64,000 nt of DNA. It comes from Eleusine coracana subsp. coracana. Taxonomy: Eukaryota > Streptophyta > Magnoliopsida > Poales > Poaceae. Of this stretch, positions 55,299-64,000 are shown piece after piece (the first letter of the stretch is position 1; each line of letters opens with the position of its first letter). Where the stretch lies: positions 34,785,462-34,849,461 of the forward strand of contig CM064424.1 of NCBI GenBank assembly GCA_032690845.1, read 5' to 3'. The translations under genes were made by a program, and so were the position numbers. The notes below the pieces were generated by a model that saw only the letters and a list, made by a program, of their open reading frames with translations, had not been told where the DNA came from and did not search any database.

Positions 55299-55316
55299 TG
55301 GCGCCGTTGCCGGGGA
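55299..55316 (+). promoter_or_regulatory. perfect tRNA-Asp primer-binding site
   Basis: TGGCGCCGTTGCCGGGGA is complementary to the 3' end of plant aspartate tRNA, including CCA. It sits 8 bases after the LTR end, behind AGCATTTC. Confidence 0.95.
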
Positions 55317-55430
55317 AGCAATAGGCTACGATATCGGAAATTTAACATTGATATTTCTTCTAAGGAGTTACCGCTTTCCTTAGCGGGCTTACCCTTGTTC
55401 TGTTTAATTGTGGTGTAAACAGGATGCTTT

Positions 55431-56759
55431 ATGACTGGTTTCGACCTACCAGACAACTACCACAACGATCCGGAGGCTTTGTTGAGGAGAGTGCGTCAAA
55501 GACTCACCCCTCCTCGGCCTGTACTTGCTCTTCCTACAGCTTCGATCACTCAAGCTCAGCTGCGAGTTCCGTCCCCGTCCGCTCAACCAACCATGGCTGA
55601 AAAGACGATCCGTGACTACTCCGCCCCGTCTGCAGACAACATCCACACTCGTCTAAACCCGAAAATAGGGAATGGAGGCTATGAGCTGAAACTGGCCTTA
55701 ATCAACATGGTTCTAGCTAGTCCTTTCTATGGCAAGGCATCAGAAGACACAAACGCCCACCTCCAACAGTTTTTGGCAGTGTGCAACACTTTCACCATGA
55801 GGGATGTGACCCCTGAGGCTATTCGCCTTCGCCTTTTCCAATTTTCACTCTTGGGGAAGGCGAAGCAGTGGTTCTATACCAATCAAGAAGAGCTCACCAC
55901 ATGGGACAAGTGCTCCAATGCTTTCCTTGCCAAGTTCTTCCCGCTAGGCAAAACCAATGCCCTGTGGAACAATATTTCAAGTTTCCAACAGCTAATCGAC
56001 GAGAGCATTCCTGAGGCATGGGAACATTTCCAAGAATACACTCTAGCATGCCCACATCATGGAATGCAAGATCGGTTGCTAATTTAAAGCTTTTACCATG
56101 GGCTCAACCGCCCCGCTCGTGAGCACCTAGATGCAGCCGCTGGAGGTTCCTTCTTCCCTCTGAAGGTCAAAGAAGCTCAAACTCTCATAGAAAAGATGGT
56201 CGCCAACTATAGTGGCTATGATGAGAGACAGAACCAATCGCAACCCAAGATGAGGGGAGTCCACGAAGTTGATGGTATTGACATGCTAGCAATCAAGATG
56301 GATCAACTTTTGAAGAAAATAGACGGACCTCAGACTGTCCAATCCTTGGACACTCGCATGACTTGCGAAGTCTATAAAAACTTTGGACACATGAGAAGCC
56401 ACTGCCCAGAAACTCAAGAAGAAGAAGTGAACTACCTCAACAACAGCAACAACAACAACGGGTTTAGGCCCCGTACGAACAACTTCGGATGGGAGTCCAA
56501 ACCAAACCTCTCCTTCGACAAGAACATGGGTAACTCTAGAAACATTACTCGTAATGGACCTTCCTACCGTGATCTTGTTCTAGGTCAATCTAAAATCAAT
56601 GAAAGTATTAGTAGAAAATTTATTGCTACTGATAATGTCCTAGAAAGTATAGATTTTCGTATGGAAACCTTTAATACCACCCTGCAAAACCAGCTTAGTC
56701 AACTTGGAAGTGGCAATTATGCACATTTTTATCATAATATCGACGCAAGCCTTACTTGT
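55431..56759 (+). pseudogene. gag: Athila-type gag, one nonsense codon
   Basis: From the ATG at 55431 the frame is open to a single TAA at 56085-56087. It then continues in the same frame through FYHGLNRPAREHLDAAAGGS and QTLIEKMVANYSG to about 56759, so one nonsense change separates it from a full gag. The core is NAHLQQFLAVCNTFTMRDVT and FSLLGKAKQWFYTNQEE. The zinc knuckle CEVYKNFGHMRSHC has Tyr in place of the second Cys. An Asn-rich tract is followed by YRDLVLGQSKINESISRKFI, a segment usual in Athila gags. The frame runs on to 56879 only by chance, through antisense integrase. Confidence 0.88.
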
Positions 56760-59377
56760 AAAGTGCCGACCGAAACAGAGTGCGATCACGCAACTCCTCT
56801 GCTGCAATCAAATCGATCTCTCGGTTTTCCTCAAAAAGTTGTTCATCATACGCCTAAACCCGTGCCGAAACAAGGCTAACCTCGGTCGGCAGCATAGCCT
56901 CTGAGCCATAGACCAATGAGAAAGGTGACTGACCAGTTGCCCGACTGGTGTTTGTGCGAAGCCCCCAAAGAATGGAAGGCAATTCTTTGACCTACCGACC
57001 GGCATAAGGCTTAAGCCTGTCGAATATTCGCGGTTTAATCCTTGAAGAATCATACAATTGGCCCGTTCAACCTGCCCATTGCTTTAAGGATGAGCCACTG
57101 ATGCAAAGTAGATTTTTATTCCCATCTCATCGGCAAAGTCATGGAACTCCACTGATGTGAATTGAGTGCCATTATCAATGATGATATCATGAGGTACCCC
57201 AAACCGAGTGAAGATATCCTTAACAAACTCGATTGCCCTCTTCGATGTAATCTTACTGACTAGCTTTGCTTCAATCCACTTGGTGAATTTATCAATAGCA
57301 ACAAACAGATAAGTGAACCTGCCTGGCGCTTTCTTGAAAGGACCAACAATATCGAGCCCCTAGACAGCAAAGGGCCAAGTCAAAGGTATCATCTGAAGTT
57401 GTTGTGAAGGCACATGCGTCTGTTGAGTAAAGAATTAACAACCTTCACAATTCCGAATGACCTGGTGTGCATCTGCGACCACCGTGGGCCAGTAAAACCC
57501 TTGCCGGAAAGATTTGCCAACCAAAGTCTTGGAAGCCGCATGATTGCTACATATCTTGGAGTGAATTTCTTCTACCAACATTTGGCCTTCTGGTATCGAG
57601 ATGCATCTCATCAAGATGTTTGAATGTCCTCTTTTATAGAGTTTGTCTCCCACCAACAGATATCCTCAGCATCGGGTCTCTAACCTCCGTTGCTCATTAG
57701 GATCCGAAGGCAGCGTTCCCTTGTCCAAATATTGGATGAGTGGGTCGCGCCAATCGGTCTCCATGTCATCATTACCAACAAGATCAGTGACAACACTCAT
57801 TAGTACATCCGACCGAGGAGAAATCGTGGGGGAATCCAGAGTGTGTAAGAAAACACCTAGTAGGACCGCAGACCGGGATCATCCCATCTTAGCCAATTCA
57901 TTGGCCGCTTGGTTATTGTCTCGAAGAACATACGTGAACTTCAATCCATCGAATTTGTCTTCAAGCTTCCTTACTTCTTGACAGTAAGCACTCATATTAT
58001 CATCCACACAGTTCCAATCCTTAGTGACCTGATTAATGACCAAAGCTGAGTCACCAAAGATGTCAAGGCGCTTGATGCTGAGTGACGCGGCAATGCGCAG
58101 ACCATGTAGAAGGGCTTCATACTCCGCAGCATTATTGGGCGCGCGAAACATCACCTGAAGGACATATCGAAGCTTCTCTCCAGTGGGTGAGATAAACACG
58201 ACTCCTGCACCAGCTCCTTGTAATTGAAGAGATACATAAAAGTACATTTTCCAATACTGGATATCTTGTGTCGTAGGTGGGTTTTGAATCTCTATCCACT
58301 CAGCAACGAAATCAGCTAACGCTTGTCCCTTTATAGCTGATCGAGGTACGAACATAATGGTATATTGCCGAAGTTCAACTGCCCACATGGCAATTTTTCT
58401 TGTGGCTTCTGAATTGTGCAGCACTGTGCCGAGTGCGAAGGAGGTCTGGACTTCAATTGGATGAGGTTGAAAATAATGCTTCAACTTCCTGGAGGTGATC
58501 AACAATGCATACAACAACTTCAAGATCTGTTGATACCTAGTCTTAGAGGCTCCAAGGACCTCACTCACAAAGTAGATCGGGTGTTGCACTTTTTGTATAT
58601 GTCCCTCTTCTTCTCGGTCGACTGTTAAAACAGTACTCACAACCTGAGTTATGGCCGATATGTAAAGTTGAAGTTTTTCTCCTGGCTCCGAAGGCACCAA
58701 TACTGGAATGTTGCTGAGGTAAACCTTCAACTCGTCCTATGCTGACTGCGCCACTTTGGACCAAACGAAGTCGTCCTGCTTTTTAAGCAGTCGAAAAAGT
58801 GGTAACCCTCTAACCCCCAGTCGGGAAATAAAGCGACTCAAGGACGCTATGCATCCGGTCAGCTTCTGTACATCCCTTTGAGAATTAGGTGGCCCCATAC
58901 CAAGGATCGCCTTGATTTTATCCGGGTTAGCCTCTATACCTCGTTTTGAAACAATATAACCGAGTAGCTTTCCAGAAGGAACCCCAAAAACACACTTCTT
59001 AGGATTTAGCTTCATTGAATAATGCCTTAGATAGTCAAAGATTTCTGCCAGGTTAGAAAGAAGTTCCTCGATGTTCCAGGTCTTGACAACAATGTCATCA
59101 ACATACACTCCTACGTTCTGACCGATCTGAGTAGCAAGGCAGCGTTGAATACCCCATTGGTAAGTCGCGCCAGCGTTCTTCAGACCAAAAGGCATTGTGA
59201 TATAGCAATAGGCACCAAAGGGTGTTATAAAGGAAGTTTTAATCTGATGTTCGACCTTCAGCGGGATCTGGTGATAGCCTGAATAGGCATCCAGAAAGCA
59301 TAAGAGCTCACACCCGGCTGTTGAGTCAACAATCTGATCAATACGAGGAAGAGCGAAGGGGTCTTTAGGACAGACCT
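56760..59377 (-). pseudogene. pol: Tat-type gypsy pol: RT, RNase H, second RNase H, integrase
   Basis: On the minus strand from 59377: RT with LPRIDQIVDSTAGCELLCFL, CFLDAYSGYHQI, MPFGLKNAGATYQ and the catalytic YVDDIVVK. A TAG at 58737-58739 interrupts, and the frame continues into RNase H (57879-58730). The second, Tat-specific RNase H-like part shows EYEALLHGL, IFGDSALV and NNQAANELA, but the first catalytic Asp is replaced (MYFYVSLQL). The integrase follows: a zinc-binding region (SNHAASKTLVGKSFRQGFYW, NCEGC) and the core with GLDIVGPF, IIIDNGTQF and NGQVERAN, i.e. the DDE triad, with one CAA-to-TAA stop just before the Glu motif. C-terminal text includes EAMLPTEVSL. It is interrupted upstream at 59378 by the Tekay LTR. 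Confidence 0.9.
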
Positions 59378-62300
59378 TGTGACAACCCTACTCCTAAAAG
59401 TAGAGTATGTCGTACAGGATCGTCGGGAGATGGTTAGCAAAGTAACCATGCACAACATTCACACATGAACATTCATCCTTTACAACATTACATCAGTTAA
59501 GTGCTTAATATTACAAGTCCAGAGGTGAAATATAATTAAGTCCAGATCTGAATACATATGTCCTTAGTACATATTACATAATTTTTGCGGAAGCGATGAA
59601 ACGACAAAAACACGACGCTTAGTCCTACGTGAACCATGCCAGCCCTATGGCGATGGCTCACCCATCCAGATTAGGAGAACTGGGGACCCATTCAATGGTC
59701 CAGTCCTGAGGCTCCTCGCCTTCCCAAACCACCTTATTACAACAACCACAATAGGTCGCTTGAGGAAAACCTGAAACAACATCAACGCAAAGCCTGAGTA
59801 TCTAGCATACTCCGCAAGACTTACCCGTCAACCGGTTTGCTAAAACCGACTCCTAGTATGCAGGGGGGCTGACTGGTTATATTTGATAAGTGCATAAAAA
59901 GCTCCTATTAGTTCTATGCTGCACTTTCAATTTCCTTAAACAAGATTTTACTTTGCTTATTGTAGAACACAGCTACGGTGAGTTTCGCTAGCCTCTAAGA
60001 CACGAATATAGCTAAAGAGCAGTACACCATAGCAATAGGTATCCATAGCATAAGTAAAATTTCAGAAGCTTAACCATAACTTTACTACTTAACATATCAT
60101 TGCCGCTGCTCGAACAAGAGGTACTCATAACCGCGAGGGACGACAATTCGAATTGATTTACACCCTGCAGGGAAAACCCAAATACACGACATACGCATCA
60201 TTTAAGAACACGTATGGCCACCGTTCACAAGATTGATATAAAGTCGATCCGAGGCCATCGATCCCGACTACATGTCCTCCCCACGATACAGTACTTCGTA
60301 TCCGAGGCTTAACCCATGCACTCTCCAGCGGTCCTCAAACCCGTGCAACCATCGTGCTGTTCACATCACCTCTGGATCGATGAGTATGGCCGTCCAACAA
60401 TACGGCGCCCAAGTTATTAGGTTTACCAATTCCCATATTAAAGGTATGCACTTGGTACAGTTCAATACTTGTTCGTGGAGTTGCAATGATAGGTGCTCCA
60501 TTTTTATCAAGTTCATCAACCAATCGAACCATAGTTGAATCTCTAACCTACCGCTGACTCCACTAGTTTAAGCATAGCATTTGCTAACGGAAAAGCTTAC
60601 TAACATACTAATCATGGGTCATTGCTGGAGTATGCAAGTGTGTTCCATCCAAATCCTACACTTAATGCACAATACAATATTCCTAACTTGTGATAAAGAA
60701 AAAGGACTCGAGTGATAAAATAGGTTATGCACCGGGGCTTGCCTTGGGTGTGATCGTAGTTAGCGTCGTCACCAAAGTGCACTTCAGCTCCTTGCTGGTC
60801 CGGTGTGATCTCCTCGGTCTCGATCCCTATATGGAATGGATATGCATTAATGCCAAGGAATGCACGAGGTTTCATGGAGTTTTCTTGATTAAAGATGGAA
60901 TGCATGGCATGGCAATTCATGGCACTTCCTCAGCAAATAAACATTAGTGCCTAATCATTTATTATGAATGTGTGTACACCTAAGTATGACATGGTAGCTG
61001 CTGAGTTTTTTTGAAGGGACAAATTTCTAGCTACAAAAATGCAATTTCTTACCCATCACACTCTTAGTGTAAGTCTACTTTAACATGAGCATGGCCTAAA
61101 TGTTGATTAATTGACATCATGGTTGATGATGACATGACAATGTAGTACTCAGGGTTAAATTTCAGAAAATTCATTTTTTTTGAGCCACTTAGCTAAAGTG
61201 ACCATATGTAATTCAATACTAAACCTAAAATGGCTCTTTAATTTGCATTACTAGCTCTAGTTCATATAATTAATCAAGAACCAAAGCATATAACTGCACA
61301 ATAAGAAATCCTACTGTAATGTGAAGATGATTTATTCTTACTTCCCTTAAATACACACATGAAGTAATATTTATATGAAGAATTTCGTAGTTACTCAACA
61401 CTTGATCAATTTCGACAGAGAATTTATACCTTGGTAGCTTCAAATTTTTCATGAGATTTTACACAAGTGTACAAGTGCATAAAGTACAGGAATGCCAAAT
61501 TTAATGTATAAATTCCCAGCCAATAATTTATATAATTTCAATTACTGAAAATGAGGATTTTGCAATAATACTGAAAATATGCATAAAAATGTGCTTTTGC
61601 AGAAAGTTTAGATATACCATGAACTGCTTATTGAGAAAATTTCATGAATTTACCATATACCCATAATTAATTATGAATTTATTAAGCAAATTAGGGTTGT
61701 GACTTTGATGGATTAAATAAATTAATTTGCTGAATAACCTTGGACTTGATCCTGTTTTTCTGGTAGAGCAAGATTTTAGGAGTTGAACAAAATTAATTTC
61801 ACAATTTTTGGCCTTGTATTTCTCGAGATATTGAATTTTGAAGTTTATTCAAAGTTCACTGTTATTTACGGTTTTGCCACTGGGTTTAAATTTCTCCCAG
61901 ACGCGCGCGCGCGCGGCGGCCGGCGACGGCGAGCTCGGGCCAGCGGCTGATCGGCGGCATGGCGGGGGCTCACGGGCGACTCGGATGGTCTCCATGGCGA
62001 GGGGATCTCGTGGAGGGGGTCAGGGGGAAGAGGGTCTCACCGGAGGTGGCCATCGACGGCGTGAGGCGGCAGGGGCAGCTCCGGCGAGGTACACGCGACG
62101 GTGCCGAGGGAGAGGGAGGCCGGGGTGCAGTCGACGGGTGTCACGGTGGTCCGAGGACGGTCGGCGTCGAGGAACTCGTCGAGGAGGAAGGTCGGAGGGG
62201 GGTTCTCGTCGGCGAGGGTGTCGGATCCCGGCGGCGGTGGCTCGGGCTTCGCGAAATCCGGTGAGCACGCTGCACGAGGGAGGAAGCGGGTCAGAGGGGA

Positions 62301-63253
62301 GGGAGGTGGTGACCTTGCGCGTCGATTTGCGAAGGAAGGAGGGAGTGGGAGGCCACCTAGTCGGAGCTGGACACGGCGGCGGTCATGGCGGGGAAGAACA
62401 GAGCCTGCTCGGTTTTTCACCGGGGAGAGGAAGGGGGAGTGAGTGCCGGTGCTCGGGGGTGCTCGGGAGGGTGTGAGAGCCGGTTGCAAGTTGAGAGGGT
62501 GAGGGAAATGAGGCTGGTGTGCTGCTGCTGCTGCTGCTGCCTTTTGGCCCGGCCGGCGGAGGGAAGACCGAGAGCGGGTGAGAGAGAGGGAGAGAGGGAG
62601 GGGCGTCGTGCTGTCGGCCAGGGAGTGGCTGCCGGCGGCGGGTGGCTTCAATTCCGGCCGGTGGCATAGGGTGGAGGTTCGGCGGTGCAGTGGTCGGCAT
62701 GGGGCGACAGGAACCAACGGTGGCGACAGTGTCCGGGTACGATCGGTGTCGGGTTGGAATTGGCCAGGGGGAGAGAGATCTTGACGCGGTTTTGACTCAG
62801 AACTTGGACTCAGGTTTGATACAATTCGCCACGTTCCCATGCTCCAAACTTGACACCAATTTTTGTGTGGGTTCAGTGAAACGTGTGCTCCAACTTTGCT
62901 TTTGGGTGCACCTGCTAGTTTTGCATTGATAAATTAGGAAAATTCCAAACCCGAAATACACTCTTCTGACTTGAGGGGAATTTTTAAGGGTATTAAATGG
63001 TTACCAAAAATTCTGGAAACATTCTCAAAATTCTATTTTATTATGTCCATTATGAATATGCAAAAATATTTGGGTACTTCCATGGGTTTTGGTAATGTTT
63101 GTGAATGACCCCTTTTTTTTAATATTATGGAATTTAATTAACTAGGTTTCTTCTCTTTATCCTTTGGCCCATGGATTAATCATACTCTTGCTTAGTCCTT
63201 AATTGAGGTTAGGCTTAGTTAACTTCCTTCTTTTTGTGACATGGGATGTCACA
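59378..63253 (-). repeat. Tekay-type 3' LTR (3,876 bp)
   Basis: Plus-strand ends TGTGACA (59378) and TGTCACA (63253) are perfect inverted repeats. The purine tract follows at 63254. There is a strongly GC-rich block, about 61900-62780, with (CG)n at 61902-61914 and a GCT run at 62521-62540. A TTGACGGGTAAGTCTTGC word (reversed, about 59816-59833) is shared with the 43461-48263 LTR. The long frames in the GC-rich block (62037-62840 minus; 61838-62476 plus) are Pro/Ser/Arg or Gly/Arg compositional and I do not call them genes. Confidence 0.92.
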
Positions 63254-63285
63254 GCACACCCCGCTTAAGGAAATCTCGTCCCGAG
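63254..63285 (-). promoter_or_regulatory. Tekay polypurine tract region
   Basis: The minus strand reads GGACGAGATTTCCTTAAGCG then GGGTGTGC before the LTR start TGTGACA. The GGGACGAGATTTCCTTAAG word preceding the 3' LTR is typical of plant Tekay/Del chromoviruses. Confidence 0.85.
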
Positions 63286-63324
63286 ATTTGCAAAGGAACG
63301 AACAAGAGGAAGGGGTGTGGATGA

Positions 63325-64000
63325 TTACCAGTTTTGGGAGGCCAAGAATTTCGGAAAATTGGTCCTCAGGAACTCTTCTTGTTCCCATGTAGCTTCATCT
63401 TTGGTATGGTTACTCCATTGCACCTTGTAGAAGGTGATAGTGCGGCTGCGAGTTACCCGGTCCTTTTGATCGAGGATGCGAACGGGGTATTCGGGGTAGG
63501 AGAGATCTTCTTCCAATTGCTCGGTGTCGGAGATAACCACGTCAATCGGGGGCTTGAAACATCTCTTGAGTTGGGAGACATGGAAGACGTTGTGCACCCA
63601 CTCAAGATTTTCCGGTAGTTGCAACCGATAAGCAACGGTGCTATGCTTTTCCGTGATCGGAAAAGGTCCGATATAGCGAGGTGCTAATTTCCCTTTGATT
63701 CCGAAACGAGATACACCTTTGTTGGGAGAAACCCGAAGGTAGACATGATCTCCCTTTTCGAACTCCAATGGACGTCTTCTTTTATTAGAGTAACTTATTT
63801 GACAGGATTGTGCGGCCCTCATGTTAGCTTGGATTTGTCATACCTTCTCTTCGGCTTGCGTGACCAGATCGGGACCGAAAGTAATCCTTTCTCCCGACTC
63901 TGACCAATTTAGCGGGGTTCGACACGAGTGACCATACAAGGCTTCAAATGGCGACATTCCCAAACTTTCTTGATAGCTATTGTTGTAGGAGAACTCGGCG
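63325..64000 (-). pseudogene. pol: Tekay integrase C-terminus with chromodomain (partial)
   Basis: From the window edge on the minus strand: AEFSYNNSYQESLGMSPFEA, LYGHSCRTPLNWSESGE, ITFGPDLVTQAEEKV, a TGA at 63838-63840, then QIQANMRAAQSCQISYSNKR, FEKGDHVYLRVSPNKGVSRF, KLAPRYIGPFPITEK and VFHVSQLKRCF. The C-terminus carries a chromodomain: YPVRILDQKDRVTRSRTITF, VQWSNHTKDEATWEQEEFL. This domain is known to guide integration of chromoviruses to heterochromatin. The single TGA, probably from CGA, is the only break seen. The integrase core lies beyond the window, so its state is unknown. Confidence 0.92.

Larger units (their letters stand above)
53782..56759 (+). mobile_element. Athila-type LTR-gag fragment
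   Basis: A 5'-truncated LTR (53782-55290), a perfect tRNA-Asp primer-binding site and a nearly complete gag. It breaks at about 56760 into an oppositely oriented Tat integrase. No pol or second LTR of this element is in the window. Confidence 0.85.
59378..64000 (-). mobile_element. Tekay-type chromovirus, minus strand, 3' end
   Basis: A complete 3' LTR, a polypurine tract and the end of pol with a chromodomain. The element runs beyond the right edge. It is inserted in the Tat RT at 59378; the left target-site copy is gacct (59373-59377). It is the outermost insertion in this part of the window, and its pol is the least damaged coding region present. Confidence 0.9.

Noticed and set aside
61838..62476. 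212-codon plus-strand open frame
   Set aside because: Gly/Arg-rich product from the same GC-rich LTR block; no recognisable motif.
62037..62840. 267-codon open frame on the minus strand
   Set aside because: Low-complexity Pro/Ser/Arg composition in a GC-rich LTR block where stops are rare; no domain recognised, and a frame of similar length lies on the opposite strand.

Overview
This is plant nuclear DNA, most likely from a grass (Poaceae, possibly Panicoideae). The grounds are the element types only: Ty1/copia elements with SIRE/Maximus-like gags, Ty3/gypsy Tat, Athila, CRM-like and Tekay elements, tRNA-iMet and tRNA-Asp primer-binding sites, and a Tekay LTR almost 4 kb long. I found no host gene, tRNA, rRNA or CRISPR array. 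Essentially all 64 kb is nested, decayed LTR-retrotransposon sequence. Clade names come from motif recognition, not a search.

Left half (1-25,052). A copia-derived element ends with its LTR at 4,523. It abuts a + strand Tat gag-protease region that later insertions cut into five pieces (4,524-5,204; 13,746-14,207; 16,139-16,361; 18,244-19,133; 23,707-23,762). The insertions are: a minus-strand copia derivative (5,205-13,745, target duplication ccgtg/ctgtg); a minus-strand Athila-type solo LTR (14,208-16,138, gccga/gccgg); a copia-type solo LTR (16,362-18,243); a minus-strand CRM-like element (19,134-23,706, tcgag); and a copia LTR starting at 23,763.

Middle (25,053-40,603). The copia LTR is split by an Athila-type non-autonomous element (25,053-40,258, tgggc). 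That element carries two gag-like modules in tandem and no pol. Its 3' LTR is split twice: by a second, minus-strand gag-protease-only element (30,943-37,943, cccgg) and by a small CRM-like solo LTR (39,475-40,241, catat).

Right half (40,604-64,000). A minus-strand copia-derived element (40,604-53,781) has gag and an ORF resembling the 'putative plant transposon protein' family, but no pol. It is interrupted by a 4.8-kb Tekay-type solo LTR (43,461-48,263, ctgtg), which itself holds a CRM-like solo LTR (46,078-46,840, ctcag). Then come an Athila LTR-gag fragment (53,782 to about 56,759), a minus-strand Tat RT-RNase H-integrase region (about 56,760-59,377), and a minus-strand Tekay chromovirus (59,378 to past the window end) with a 3,876-bp LTR and a chromodomain integrase.

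The most unusual signals are family-specific arrays of short palindromes in two LTR families, decayed copies of the tRNA-Asp primer-binding site inside the LTR ends of Athila-type elements, and non-autonomous elements with odd coding content (double gag; gag plus a protease relative lacking its active site; gag plus a transposon-protein-like ORF).
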